DNA from: Bacteroidales bacterium UBA2287
GTDB taxonomy: Bacteria > Bacteroidota > Bacteroidia > Bacteroidales > Tenuifilaceae
DNA length: 62,464 nucleotides
Reading direction: 5' to 3'
Assembly (NCBI GenBank): GCA_002345675.1
Contig: DDWL01000069.1
Span: 20,266-82,729 of the forward strand
Each line of letters begins with the position of its first letter. Positions within the stretch are counted from its first letter, which is position 1. A model generated the notes under the pieces. That model was given only the letters and a program-made list of their open reading frames with translations, ran no database searches and was not told the origin of the DNA. Position numbers and translations under genes: made by a program. Shown here in pieces: positions 18,453 through 27,318 of this stretch.

Positions 18453-18564
18453 GATTGTTGGGGCTTTGCTTAACGACTGTGCGTATAGTTATTGTTTTAA
18501 TAATCATGTATATGCGTCTCTGCGTCTCTGCGTGAACTAAAAATTTACCGAGAAATTGATATTT

Positions 18565-19647
18565 CTATTTACCTCTTTTACTAAAATGCTTCGAGTTTCC
18601 GTGTTCACCGTACCCAATTTCTTCGCCAGTTAAGTGAATTCGAGCTTCAAGACATTTTTTACAATCGTCGGCCGAGTCGTCGAGGCAAGGTTTGTTGTCG
18701 TACAGTTTATACTCGTTACGGTACAAACCAGGTGTAATATTTGGCATTACAATATTGGCTCCAACCTTAATCCCTTTCTCTCGCCCAAGTGGATCGATGG
18801 CTTGAAGTGCAGTTGGGGCAACAATATTTATGTCTTTCATTATAATTCGAACAATGGCAATCATTTTAAGCCCCAAGTTAAACCGCTCTTCGAGCGGAAG
18901 AAGTTGGTCTGAGATTTTATACAATGGAGTATCGGGATGCTCAATATAGGGTCCCATTCCCACCATGTCGAGGTCCATTTCTTTAATCCAAAGTACATCC
19001 TCAGCAAGGTTTTCAACGGTTTGAAAAGGCAGCCCAATCATTACTCCCGACCCAACCTGATAGCCTACTCGACGCAGCGCTTTAAGACATTCAACTCGTT
19101 CATCGAAATCGTGAGCGCTGTTGCTTGGGTGTAACTTGGCGTAAAGCTCTCTGTTTGAGGACTCAATGCGAAGAAGGTAACGAACAGCACCATTTTCGAA
19201 CCATTCGCGGTAGGTGTCTTCGCTTTGCTCGCCAAGCGAAAGGGTAATTCCCAACTCGTTATTTGTAGCCTTGCCAATTTTTTGTAAAAGTTTAGTAATT
19301 CGCGAAGTAAAAGCCTTTGTACTTACCTCTCCTGTTTGAATGGCAATACTTGCGTACTTATTTTCCCAAGCAAATTTAGCCGCTTCAAGAACCTCATCGT
19401 CCGATAAATTGTAGCGACTAACATTGGTATTTCCCGAGCGAATGCCACAGTAAAAGCAATCCTTGCGACAAATATTCGACAGTTCGATTAGACCTCGGAA
19501 GTAAACCTTTTTCCCAATATACTGCTCCTTAACCTGTGCAGCATGAGCATACAGTTTATTTCTATCCTCGGGTCCACTATTAAGTAGTAATTCTATATCG
19601 GCTAAGGAGTAACTCTCCTTTTTAAGAACCTGTTCGAAAGTGTCCAT
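18565..19647 (-). CDS. hydE: [FeFe]-hydrogenase maturase HydE (radical SAM)
   Basis: HydE is a radical S-adenosylmethionine enzyme that helps build the dithiomethylamine-containing diiron subcluster of [FeFe] hydrogenase. The 4Fe-4S motif CRKDCFYC is present (C60, C64, C67), followed by GIRSGNTNVSRYNLSDDEVL and VGSGVMIGLPFQT, which are typical of HydE rather than biotin synthase. A second cysteine group, CLDDSADDCKKCLEAR (about residues 322-337), is near the C-terminus. The frame can extend to TTG 19677, but the ATG at 19647 gives 360 aa, the usual length. A TATATTTG box ends 3 bp before that ATG. No hydrogenase or hydF is nearby; hydG lies 24 kb away. Confidence 0.93.
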   Translation of the reverse strand: MDTFEQVLKKESYSLADIELLLNSGPEDRNKLYAHAAQVKEQYIGKKVYFRGLIELSNICRKDCFYCGIRSGNTNVSRYNLSDDEVLEAAKFAWENKYASIAIQTGEVSTKAFTSRITKLLQKIGKATNNELGITLSLGEQSEDTYREWFENGAVRYLLRIESSNRELYAKLHPSNSAHDFDERVECLKALRRVGYQVGSGVMIGLPFQTVENLAEDVLWIKEMDLDMVGMGPYIEHPDTPLYKISDQLLPLEERFNLGLKMIAIVRIIMKDINIVAPTALQAIDPLGREKGIKVGANIVMPNITPGLYRNEYKLYDNKPCLDDSADDCKKCLEARIHLTGEEIGYGEHGNSKHFSKRGK

Positions 19648-19650
19648 TTT

Positions 19651-19658
19651 CAAATATA
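19651..19658 (-). promoter_or_regulatory. -7-like box immediately before hydE
   Basis: On the minus strand this is TATATTTG, a perfect -7 match, ending 3 bp before the hydE ATG. If real, the transcript would begin at or just inside the start codon. A TTTTTG lies 16 bp upstream, closer than usual. Confidence 0.35.
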
Positions 19659-19770
19659 CATATTTATATGGTAGCAAAAATACTTAATATATTTGGCATG
19701 CGAAATTGCCCAAAATGAAATTGTTACCCAAGTATACTATTTCTTCAACATGCTTAAACCCCTATAACGA

Positions 19771-19800
19771 TTGCACTAACAAAAAGTTTTTGTATGTTTG
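19771..19800 (+). promoter_or_regulatory. Promoter of the symporter operon
   Basis: TTG (19771), a 19-bp spacer, then TATGTTTG (19793-19800) matches the Bacteroidota promoter. It lies 74 bp before the symporter ATG. Confidence 0.6.
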
Positions 19801-19874
19801 TTGCCGCATTTGCAACACTATATATATCACATAATCAAGCACATTGAAATAAAAACTTTTTATAAATCGAATCC

Positions 19875-21314
19875 ATGACATTAAAAGTAGTAGTAGTTGC
19901 GCTATACGCGTTAATGATTGTTATTATTGGAATTATTGGCCTCAGAAAAACTAAGTCGTTCAACGACTTTTTTCTTGGTGGCGGTAATGTTGGCCCTTGG
20001 ATGTCGGCCTTTTCGTATGGTACAGCCTACTTTTCGGCTGTTCTATTTATAGGATTTGCTGGAAAAATTGGGTGGGACTTTGGATATTCGGGTCTTTGGA
20101 TTGCATTTTTTAATGCCATTGTTGGTGTTTTTTGCGTTTGGGCAATTTTTGGCTGGCGTATAAAGAAAATGTCGACCGAGTATGGCGTTTCAACCATGAG
20201 CGAATTTCTTGAGAAACGCTATAACAGTCCTTTCTTCAAGCTGCTTGCATCCATTGTTATTTTTGTTTTTATGATTCCTTACTCTGCAGCAGTTTTTATG
20301 GGGCTTTCGTACCTTTTTACTTCGAGTTTTGGAATCGATTACGTTTATGCCTTAATATTCATGGGAGTTTTTACTTCCATTTACTTGGTGCTTGGTGGGT
20401 ACAAATCGATGGCAATGATCGATATGATTTTTGGGCTCATTATGGTTGTTGGTGTTATTATTCTTTATTTCAGCACAGTAAGTAAGGGTGGTGGCTTAGT
20501 AAGTATTACCGAATCGCTTGCTGCCATTAAACCAAAACTTACCGAAATAGTTGGCCCTCCAGGTTGGTGGCCATTGTTTTCGCTTGTATTTTTAACCAGT
20601 GTTGCGCCCTTTGCAATGCCCCAGCTGGTGCAAAAATTCTACGCTATTCGCGACAAAAAGTCTATAAAAGTTGGCATGTATGCATCCACTGTTTTTGCAA
20701 TACTTATTGGTGGAGTTGCCTATTTTATTGGCTCAACAACTCGCCTTTTTATTACAGTCGAAAATTCGCCTGCTGCGTTTAAAAATGGTGTTCCAATTTT
20801 CGACAGGTTAATGCCCGAAATGCTAACCAACGTAATACCTCAAGGGCTTTCGATAATTATTCTTCTACTTATGCTTTCAGCATCAATGTCAACTCTTGCT
20901 GCTCTCGTACTAATTTCGAGTTCGTCGTTTTCGAAGGATTTTTACGCAGGATTCATTAACAAGAGAGTGAGCGACAAGTCGTTAACCCTATTGATGAGGG
21001 TTATGAGCGTTTTCTTCGTTTTTCTTTCGGTTGCTTTGGCTTACATGAATATCGACTCCATTGTGGCAATTCTTGGCGTTTCGTGGGGTGCCATTGGATC
21101 GTTTTTCCTCGGCCCATTTGTTTGGGGGCTTTTTACCAAAACTGCAAATCGCTTTGGGGCGCTTTCATCGGGTATTTTAGGCCTTGCAACTTGCTTGGTT
21201 CTTTACTTTACCGGAATGCCTTCGCCACAAGCTGGTACAATTGGAATGCTTACTTCGCTTGCTATAAATCCTATTTTTAGTTATATAGGAAATAAAGTAA
21301 CATTAAAAGTATAA
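19875..21314 (+). CDS. Sodium:solute symporter (SSS family)
   Basis: This 479-aa membrane protein has about 13 predicted helices and the SSS family features FFLGGGNVGPWMSAFSYGTAYFSAV near the N-terminus and VLGGYKSMAMIDMIFGLIM in the middle. The family imports small organic solutes with sodium. It is followed after 36 bp by an ADP-forming acyl-CoA synthetase and then by a 52-aa membrane protein. This suggests uptake of, or exchange with, a monocarboxylate such as acetate, propionate or pyruvate. That substrate is inference from context only. Confidence 0.92.
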   Translation: MTLKVVVVALYALMIVIIGIIGLRKTKSFNDFFLGGGNVGPWMSAFSYGTAYFSAVLFIGFAGKIGWDFGYSGLWIAFFNAIVGVFCVWAIFGWRIKKMSTEYGVSTMSEFLEKRYNSPFFKLLASIVIFVFMIPYSAAVFMGLSYLFTSSFGIDYVYALIFMGVFTSIYLVLGGYKSMAMIDMIFGLIMVVGVIILYFSTVSKGGGLVSITESLAAIKPKLTEIVGPPGWWPLFSLVFLTSVAPFAMPQLVQKFYAIRDKKSIKVGMYASTVFAILIGGVAYFIGSTTRLFITVENSPAAFKNGVPIFDRLMPEMLTNVIPQGLSIIILLLMLSASMSTLAALVLISSSSFSKDFYAGFINKRVSDKSLTLLMRVMSVFFVFLSVALAYMNIDSIVAILGVSWGAIGSFFLGPFVWGLFTKTANRFGALSSGILGLATCLVLYFTGMPSPQAGTIGMLTSLAINPIFSYIGNKVTLKV

Positions 21315-21350
21315 GGTTAATAGACATTTATTGCATAAAATAATACAATA

Positions 21351-23408
21351 ATGATTACTCAACAACTCCTAAACCCTCGCAGCATTGCTGTTATTGGTGG
21401 TTCCGACGATATTCAGAAACCCGGGGGGAAACTCCTTAAAAACCTTATCGACCATAAATTTAAGGGAAACCTTTACGTTGTTAACCCAAAGGTTGATAAT
21501 GTGCAGGGTGTTAAGTCGTTCCGCGATTTTAACGACTTGCCACAAGTCGATTTGGCCATACTGGCCATTGCTGCTAAATTTTGCCCCCAAACCGTCGAAA
21601 TTCTTGCAAAGCAAAAGGAAACCCGAGCTTTCATAATTCTTTCGGCAGGTTTTCATGAAGAAAGCGAAGAGGGTGCAAGACTCGAAGAGCAAATTGTTGA
21701 AACCATTAACGTAACTGGCGGCTGCCTTATTGGCCCAAACTGCATTGGCGTAATGAACTCCAACTATGCTGGAGTTTTTACAACTCCAATTCCTAAACTC
21801 GACCCAATGGGAATCGACTTTATTTCGGGTTCGGGAGCCACGGCAGTTTTCATTATGGAAGCAGGAATGCCCAAAGGACTTAACTTTTCGTCGGTTTACT
21901 CGGTTGGCAACAGCGCCCAAATGGGCGTTGAGGACATACTTGAGTATATGGACACCAGCTTCGACCCAAAAACAAGTTCTCGCATTAAGCTTCTTTATAT
22001 TGAAAGCGTTAACAAACCTCAAAAACTTTTAAAGCACGCTTCGTCGCTAATTCGAAAGGGTTGCCGAATAGCTGCCATTAAATCGGGCGGTTCCGAAGCT
22101 GGAAGCCGTGCTGCAAGTTCGCACACCGGAGCGCTTGCCAGCAGCGACGTGGCTGTTGAAGCCCTTTTCCGCAAAGCGGGAATTGTTCGATGCTATGGTC
22201 GCGACGAACTAGCCACCGTTGCAGCAATTTTTATGCACCCCGAACTTAAGGGAAAACGCATTGCCATTATAACACACGCTGGCGGTCCTGCAGTTATGCT
22301 TACCGATTCGCTCTCGAACAATAAACTCGAAGTGCCAAATATCGATGGTCCTAAGGCAAAAGCGCTTCTCGAGAAACTTTATGCTGGCTCGTCGGTTGCA
22401 AATCCCATCGACTTTCTGGCAACTGGAACAGCCGAGCAACTTGGACATATAATCGATGCATGCGAAAACGACTTCGACAATATTGATGCTATGGCAGTAA
22501 TTTTTGGTAGCCCAGGCCTATTTCCTGTTTTCGATGTTTACGACCTGCTCGACCGTAAAATGAAGGAGTGTAAAAAGCCTATTTACCCCATTCTTCCCTC
22601 AATTATAAATGTAAAAGACGAAATAGCACACTTCCTTGGTAAAGGTAGAATTAACTTTCCCGACGAAGTAGTTTTTGGCAATGCCCTTGCAAAGGTTTAC
22701 CACACAACAAAACCTCAGGTTGCCGAGCCCAAAATGCCAAAGGTAAACGTTGCTGAAATTCGCAAAATTATCGACAGCGTTGGCAATGGCTACTTAGCAC
22801 CCGATAAACTACAGGAACTACTCGATGCTGCTGGCATAACACGAGCAGGCGAAGCAGTGGTAACCTCGGCCGAAGTGGCCGTTAAGTCGGCCCAAAAGTT
22901 GGGATTTCCAGTGGTAATGAAGGTTGTTGGTCCCGTTCACAAATCCGACGTAGGCGGAGTGGTACTAAACGTTAAGGATGCCGAAACAGTAACCCGCGAG
23001 TTTAACCGAATGATTAGTATAAAGGATACAACTGCAATTCTTATTCAACCCATGCTTTCGGGGGTTGAACTTTTTGTAGGTGCAAAACGCGAGGATAAAT
23101 TCGGACACATGGTGCTTTGTGGATTAGGTGGTATTTTTATTGAAGTTTTAAAAGACGTAACCGCCGGACTAGCCCCTATTGCCGAAACTGAAGCATTAGA
23201 TATGATTCAACGTTTAAAGGGATATAAAATTCTGCAAGGAGTTCGCGGTCAGGAACCAGTAAACGAGCAGCACTTTGCCGAAATAGTATCGAGGGTTTCG
23301 GCTTTAGTAATGGCTGCACCCGAAATTTTCGAAATGGACTTAAACCCTTTATTGGGAAGAAAAGATAGAGTTGTTGCTGTTGACGCACGTATTCGAATTG
23401 AAAAATAG
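21351..23408 (+). CDS. ADP-forming acetyl-CoA synthetase (fused alpha-beta)
   Basis: This 685-aa cytoplasmic enzyme belongs to the NDP-forming acyl-CoA synthetase superfamily. It converts acetyl-CoA (or a related acyl-CoA), ADP and phosphate into acid, ATP and CoA, saving energy in anaerobic fermentation. Domains are a CoA-binding Rossmann domain (1-130, NPRSIAVIGGS), succinyl-CoA-ligase-like domains (150-450) with the phosphohistidine loop AASSHTGALASSD (His about 258), and a C-terminal ATP-grasp (about 465-685) with GFPVVMKVVGPVHKSDVGGV. Alpha and beta parts are fused as in bacterial enzymes. Acetate is the usual substrate, but related proteins use other acids. Confidence 0.93.
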   Translation: MITQQLLNPRSIAVIGGSDDIQKPGGKLLKNLIDHKFKGNLYVVNPKVDNVQGVKSFRDFNDLPQVDLAILAIAAKFCPQTVEILAKQKETRAFIILSAGFHEESEEGARLEEQIVETINVTGGCLIGPNCIGVMNSNYAGVFTTPIPKLDPMGIDFISGSGATAVFIMEAGMPKGLNFSSVYSVGNSAQMGVEDILEYMDTSFDPKTSSRIKLLYIESVNKPQKLLKHASSLIRKGCRIAAIKSGGSEAGSRAASSHTGALASSDVAVEALFRKAGIVRCYGRDELATVAAIFMHPELKGKRIAIITHAGGPAVMLTDSLSNNKLEVPNIDGPKAKALLEKLYAGSSVANPIDFLATGTAEQLGHIIDACENDFDNIDAMAVIFGSPGLFPVFDVYDLLDRKMKECKKPIYPILPSIINVKDEIAHFLGKGRINFPDEVVFGNALAKVYHTTKPQVAEPKMPKVNVAEIRKIIDSVGNGYLAPDKLQELLDAAGITRAGEAVVTSAEVAVKSAQKLGFPVVMKVVGPVHKSDVGGVVLNVKDAETVTREFNRMISIKDTTAILIQPMLSGVELFVGAKREDKFGHMVLCGLGGIFIEVLKDVTAGLAPIAETEALDMIQRLKGYKILQGVRGQEPVNEQHFAEIVSRVSALVMAAPEIFEMDLNPLLGRKDRVVAVDARIRIEK

Positions 23409-23414
23409 ACGATT

Positions 23415-23573
23415 ATGAACAAATTTTACGAAAGGGTTAAACGACTAACCGCAACCGAATGGATGCTAATTGGAACTGTAATCGTTTTACTTTTCCTAAT
23501 TGTAAAAAAATGGGATTGGATTTCGAAGGAGGCCTCCGAGTCGTTTTCGAATATATTTAAACCACGAACGTAA
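23415..23573 (+). CDS. Small membrane protein, 52 aa
   Basis: An ATG 6 bp after the acyl-CoA synthetase stop opens a 52-codon frame. It starts MNKFYERVKRLTATEW, has one membrane helix (about residues 17-31: MLIGTVIVLLFLIV) flanked by lysines, and ends NIFKPRT. Close spacing suggests it is the third gene of the symporter operon. I do not recognise a family. Codon use (TCG for Ser, GTT, ACC) matches its neighbours, which supports a real gene. Confidence 0.65.
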   Translation: MNKFYERVKRLTATEWMLIGTVIVLLFLIVKKWDWISKEASESFSNIFKPRT

Positions 23574-23592
23574 TAAACTTTAAGTATTTCAT

Positions 23593-23624
23593 AAAAAGAC
23601 CTCCAAATTGGGGGTCTTTTTTTT
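23593..23624 (+). terminator. Terminator of the symporter operon
   Basis: The arms AAAAAGACCTCC and GGGGGTCTTTTT pair around an AAATT loop, followed by a T run. Confidence 0.85.
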
Positions 23625-23664
23625 ACGAAAAACAATAATGCACCCATGTTTTTTTTGCAATTTT

Positions 23665-23690
23665 CGCAACTTAAAAATAAAAAAGTTGCG
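23665..23690. repeat. Inverted repeat CGCAACTT / AAGTTGCG
   Basis: Perfect 8-bp arms are separated by about 10 bases. Several further ATTTTCGCAA or AAAATCGCAA phrases follow to about 23760. The role is unknown; it lies upstream of the 23.8-kb envelope gene's promoter. Confidence 0.5.
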
Positions 23691-23803
23691 ATTTTCGCAA
23701 ATAGCGTTCACTGTTCACACTCACTTCACCTTTTTCTTGCAAAAATCGCAAATATCGAAAACAGCTCCGCGCAAAACCGTTTTTTATATTACAATTTTCA
23801 ATC

Positions 23804-23811
23804 TACTTTTG
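23804..23811 (+). promoter_or_regulatory. Probable -7 box for the envelope gene at 23841
   Basis: TACTTTTG matches the -7 consensus and lies 29 bp before the ATG at 23841. It supports that start over upstream extension of the frame. Confidence 0.5.
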
Positions 23812-23840
23812 ATGATATAACCCAATTTAAAAAATATATT

Positions 23841-24539
23841 ATGAAACGTTTAAAAATTATTATAAGTAGCATTTTTATGTTAACAATAATGTTAAGCCCA
23901 TTTTTGTTAACTGCTCAAAATATAGACACCCTTTCAACATCTGCTAAAATAGACTCCATTTATAACAAGTTAAATTCTATGCAAAATATGCAGAAGCAGA
24001 TGTATACCGAAACAAGGAATGCTCCACTCGCTAACAAGAAATATGGTATTGAGTGCAATTTATTCCGACTTATCGCATTGGACGAAATAGTATCGTTTAG
24101 TGGAACATTTTCTTTGTTCGACATTAACCGAAATGCTGAAATTGCATTCCCAATTTTTTATCTGAACCCTAAGGAGTCGGAAGCATTAACCGAATTTACA
24201 CTGGATTGCCATTACCGTTACTTTTTGGGAAATACCCAAAATGGCTTTTACATAAGCGGTTTTAGTAGATATGCTTATTTAAGGGGAACTATTGGATTAA
24301 ACAAGATGTATTTTTGGGATAGTACTCCACCAAACAATGAAACTGGAAGTGAGAATAAGTTTGGGATAGGTTTTGGAATAGGCTACCGAATATTTTCATA
24401 TAAAGGTTTTTACTGGGGTACCAGCGTGAGTATAGGTAGGTATATCATTGGTAAAAGTGATAAATTCATGGGGTATCTCGATAATGATAATAGTTATATT
24501 ATTGATTTTGAATTGCTTAAATTTGGATGGGCATTTTAA
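23841..24539 (+). CDS. Secreted/outer-membrane protein, unknown
   Basis: This 232-aa protein begins with a clear signal peptide (MKRLKIIISSIFMLTIMLSP, cleavage about after TAQ). A short helical stretch (KIDSIYNKLNSMQNMQKQMY) follows, then a beta-rich region with alternating aromatic residues (CHYRYFLG, GFYISGFSRYAYLRGTIGLNKM, FGIGFGIGYRIFSYKGFYWG). This pattern suits a small outer-membrane beta-barrel with about eight strands. It lacks the terminal aromatic of classical porins but ends KFGWAF, ending in Phe. Codon use is less biased than its neighbours. I do not recognise a named family; DUF3575-like barrels are similar in layout. Confidence 0.6.
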   Translation: MKRLKIIISSIFMLTIMLSPFLLTAQNIDTLSTSAKIDSIYNKLNSMQNMQKQMYTETRNAPLANKKYGIECNLFRLIALDEIVSFSGTFSLFDINRNAEIAFPIFYLNPKESEALTEFTLDCHYRYFLGNTQNGFYISGFSRYAYLRGTIGLNKMYFWDSTPPNNETGSENKFGIGFGIGYRIFSYKGFYWGTSVSIGRYIIGKSDKFMGYLDNDNSYIIDFELLKFGWAF

Positions 24540-24636
24540 AAAAATGAACCATATGCTTTTTAAAATTTAGCCATTACTATTTAACCTAAAATAAACAAGT
24601 CCAAAAAATTCATTTCTCTTTTTAAATCGCCATATT

Positions 24637-25554
24637 GTGAAAAACACAAAAATCTTCAATCTTTTCGGCCTTCTTGTTGTTAGTCTTTACTCAATAAACG
24701 TTGTAGCACAAGACGATAAAGCATTAGAAAACTTCGAAACCAAAGAAGTTAACGAGTTTGCAGAAAACATTACAAGCAAAGACTCCGCTGAACTTGAAAT
24801 GCAACCCGAAGTGAACAAATCGGTATCGATTGGCGAAAATGCCGAACCAAATAGCGCAGAATTAGAAAGCAAAAACCTTGATAAAGAAAAGCAAAAATAC
24901 GAGGGTCAACAAGCAACACGATACTTTGAGTCGCCAACGGGATACAGCCTTAAGCCAGGCGAAATTTACTACCAAAACTTTATGGGAATGTACAATCAGG
25001 TTAATGCTGGCATAACCAAAAACATTTCGATTTCCGTAGGAACTTTACCAATGTTTCTATTTGGAAATAATATTAGTATCGTTTGGATTTTCCCAAAATT
25101 TTCGATTCCAATTATTGAGGATATGGTTAACTTAAGTTAAGGCTTATTTGCAGTAACATTTTTTGAAAAAGACTACTTGGGTAATCAGCATACAAACTAT
25201 GCCGATGTTTCCATAGCAACGTTAACAATAGGTAACCGCGACAATAATTTTAGTATTGGGGCAGGGCGTGGCTACTCCTCGGTGGGCGGTTATGCTAAAC
25301 AACCACTATTAACCCTGAGCGGAATGGTTAAGGTATCGAATAAAAGATACATTATTACCGACAACTACTCAACGGATTTAGGTAATTATAAATTAACAAT
25401 ACTTACAGCTGGTTATAGGTTTATGCTTAAACGGGCAAATATCGATCTTGGCTTTTTGGTTAGTTTTGAAAAAAATAAGGTAGGCCAAGTTTTTCCTATA
25501 CTGGGCTTTGCTGTACCACTAAATAAATTTGGGAACAAAAGCAACAAAAAGTAA
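24637..25554 (+). pseudogene. Outer-membrane barrel protein interrupted by one in-frame TAA
   Basis: A GTG start at 24637 gives a protein with a signal peptide (IFNLFGLLVVSLYSINVVAQ), an acidic linker and a beta-rich domain (ATRYFESPTGYSLKPGEIYY). It stops at TAA 25138-25140. The same frame continues without a break to 25554 as GLFAVTFFEKDYLGNQH and further beta strands, ending in a normal stop. The total is about 305 codons. One base change would restore a single gene of normal layout, so this is either a recent nonsense mutation or a sequencing error. The second part alone could begin at ATG 25177, but it would lack a signal. Function before damage is unknown. Confidence 0.75.
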
Positions 25555-25632
25555 CCAATTGTAAGTTTCGTACTATGCTTCATTAATTCGAATAATTGTT
25601 AGCACAAAACTTTTCGGTATTGTTCAATTTCC

Positions 25633-25640
25633 TATCTTTG
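25633..25640 (+). promoter_or_regulatory. Probable -7 box for flavodoxin
   Basis: TATCTTTG is a perfect -7 match, 59 bp before the ATG. Confidence 0.5.
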
Positions 25641-25698
25641 TGTAAATCGTTATTGCTCGAAATCAATTGAAGTTATTAAATAGTAAAACCTTACAAGT

Positions 25699-26223
25699 AT
25701 GAAAAAACGAGTTGGAATATTTTATGGCCCAGCAGGTGGATCGACCGAAAGGGTGGCTAAAAAAATTCAAATCGCCTTTGGCGAAGATGTTGCCGACCTA
25801 ATTCCCATAAAGAATTGTACTGCTGCCGATATTAACAAGTACGAAAATGTAGTTTTTGGCTGCTCAACCATAGGCAAAGAAACATGGCAGTCGGATAAGT
25901 CGAAACCCGATTGGGACAATTTTCGCTCCGAACTAGATAAAATAAAGTACGAAGGTAAAACCTTTGCTCTTTTTGGCCTTGGCGACCATATTGCCTACGC
26001 AGCCATGTTTGTCGATGCAATGGGTATTTTAGCAAAAGAAATGCTAAAGCATAATGCCAGTATTATTGGGAAAGTTCCAACCTGCGAGTACGAATTTAAG
26101 GAATCGGAAGCCGTTTTTGGCCACGAATTTATTGGGCTTCCTATTGATGAGGACTTTGAAGCCGACCTAACCGACCGCAGAGTTAAGGAATGGGTTGCTC
26201 GCCTTAAAATGAATTTTGCATAG
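25699..26223 (+). CDS. fldA: Flavodoxin
   Basis: This 174-aa cytoplasmic electron carrier binds FMN. The phosphate-binding loop is IFYGPAGGSTERVAKKI at the N-terminus (family T/SxTGxT variant with a Gly-Gly insertion). The FMN-stacking loops appear as GCSTIGKETWQSD (about residues 53-65) and FGLGDHIAYAAMFVDAMG (about 92-109). The 20-residue insertion of long-chain flavodoxins is present (about 125-150). It replaces ferredoxin when iron is scarce and may serve pyruvate oxidoreductase or hydrogenase here. It is a single gene followed by a large hairpin. Confidence 0.93.
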   Translation: MKKRVGIFYGPAGGSTERVAKKIQIAFGEDVADLIPIKNCTAADINKYENVVFGCSTIGKETWQSDKSKPDWDNFRSELDKIKYEGKTFALFGLGDHIAYAAMFVDAMGILAKEMLKHNASIIGKVPTCEYEFKESEAVFGHEFIGLPIDEDFEADLTDRRVKEWVARLKMNFA

Positions 26224-26243
26224 GTAACTTGCCTTTCAGTTTT

Positions 26244-26328
26244 AAAAACTGTTCAGCTTTTCATTCATAGTTGCATACTTTTAATTTGCTTATAATTAAG
26301 TATGTAAATGAAAGGGTGAACAGTTTTT
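26244..26328. terminator. Large 85-bp inverted repeat after flavodoxin
   Basis: The arms start AAAAACTGTTCA (26244) and end TGAACAGTTTTT (26328). Pairing continues inward through TTTTCATT / AATGAAAG and GCATACTT / AAGTATGT with few mismatches. It ends in a T run and can fold into one long hairpin. It may be a strong terminator or a small mobile palindrome. Confidence 0.7.
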
Positions 26329-26410
26329 TATTCCATTATACCAAAACCTTAGTGAATTATGTAGTGTAAAGGCAATCGATTTTATATGCTGAAAAACATA
26401 AATAAAATAC

Positions 26411-26418
26411 TATATTTG
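26411..26418 (+). promoter_or_regulatory. Probable -7 box for Crp/Fnr (2)
   Basis: TATATTTG is a perfect -7 match, 50 bp before the ATG at 26468. Confidence 0.5.
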
Positions 26419-26467
26419 CCTTTAAAATTTAAAAGCCCCTACCAATGGCTTGCAAAACGTTGAAGAT

Positions 26468-27169
26468 ATGGTAATTACAAAAATGGATATCGATAGCGCT
26501 TTTGAAGGTGTTTGCTCACTTCTTATTGGCCTTAAACCTCGCGAAAAGGATTTACTCCGAAAAAGTTTTACCTGTGCAACTTATAAAAAAGGAGAAATAA
26601 TTTACCGCGATGGCGACATTCCTACAGGCTTAGTGTGCCTTTACAAGGGAAAAGTAAAGATTTATAAGGAAGGCGTTGGTGGTCGCGATCAAATTGTGCG
26701 CATGGCAAAACCCAATGGATTTATTGGCTACAGAGCCCTTTTTGCCGACGAAAACTATATTGCTTCGGCACAAGCCATTGAGGACTCAATAATTTGCGAA
26801 ATTGAAAAAACTTGCCTAATTAAAATACTTAAATCCAACGCATTACTTTCGTACCACATTCTTAAATCGGTTGCAACCGAACTGGGCTTTTCCAACAGCC
26901 GCACCGTTACGCTTACACAAAAACATATTAGGGGTCGCTTGGCCGAATCGCTTATGTTTCTTCGCGACACATACGGCCTCGAGGACGATGATGAAACAAT
27001 TAAGGTATACCTCTCGCGCGAAGACCTTGCCAGCCTGTCGAATATGACAACCTCGAACGCAATTCGAACCCTTTCGGCTTTAGCCGATGAAGGCGTACTC
27101 GAACTCGACGGGCGAAGAATTAAAATTCTCGATGCCTATAAACTCGACCGTATTAGCAACTTAGGCTAA
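26468..27169 (+). CDS. Crp/Fnr family transcription regulator (2)
   Basis: This 233-aa protein has an N-terminal cNMP-binding-like domain (about residues 15-130; YKKGEIIYRDGDIPTGLVCLYKGKVKIY) and a C-terminal winged helix domain with YLSREDLASLSNMTTSNAIR. Several cysteines lie in the sensor domain but not in FNR spacing. The frame could extend to TTG 26450; the ATG at 26468 agrees with the -7 box and usual length. It is not in an operon. Similar Bacteroidales proteins are annotated only as Crp/Fnr regulators, so the signal is unknown. Confidence 0.9.
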   Translation: MVITKMDIDSAFEGVCSLLIGLKPREKDLLRKSFTCATYKKGEIIYRDGDIPTGLVCLYKGKVKIYKEGVGGRDQIVRMAKPNGFIGYRALFADENYIASAQAIEDSIICEIEKTCLIKILKSNALLSYHILKSVATELGFSNSRTVTLTQKHIRGRLAESLMFLRDTYGLEDDDETIKVYLSREDLASLSNMTTSNAIRTLSALADEGVLELDGRRIKILDAYKLDRISNLG

Positions 27170-27194
27170 TTTACTACACATATTATTTATGTTT

Positions 27195-27218
27195 AAGGGG
27201 GCTTTTAAAGCTCCCTTT
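27195..27218. terminator. Weak terminator hairpin after Crp/Fnr (2)
   Basis: AAGGGGGC pairs with GCTCCCTT (one G·U) around TTTTAAA. The following T run is short, so termination is uncertain. Confidence 0.45.
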
Positions 27219-27271
27219 CTGCATTGTTCAACTAAAAAGTTATAAAACAATGTGTAAACCGTTTATTCGTT

Positions 27272-27279
27272 TACCTTTG
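27272..27279 (+). promoter_or_regulatory. Probable -7 box for the 27.3-kb membrane protein
   Basis: TACCTTTG lies inside the longest possible reading frame (from ATG 27250), which argues that translation starts downstream at ATG 27319. Confidence 0.5.
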
Positions 27280-27318
27280 GATGCAATTCTTTTAAATTTT
27301 AAAAATTCTCATAAAATA

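Noticed and set aside
18505..18535. TGCGTCTCTGCGTCTCTGCG as a regulatory site
   Set aside because: Simple direct repeat of a type common between genes; no partner structure or position supports a role.
23646..23840. Extension of the 23.8-kb envelope gene upstream
   Set aside because: It would place the signal peptide internally and cover a promoter box.
27250..27318. N-terminal extension of the 27.3-kb membrane protein
   Set aside because: A -7 promoter box lies inside it; the ATG at 27319 gives a better protein.
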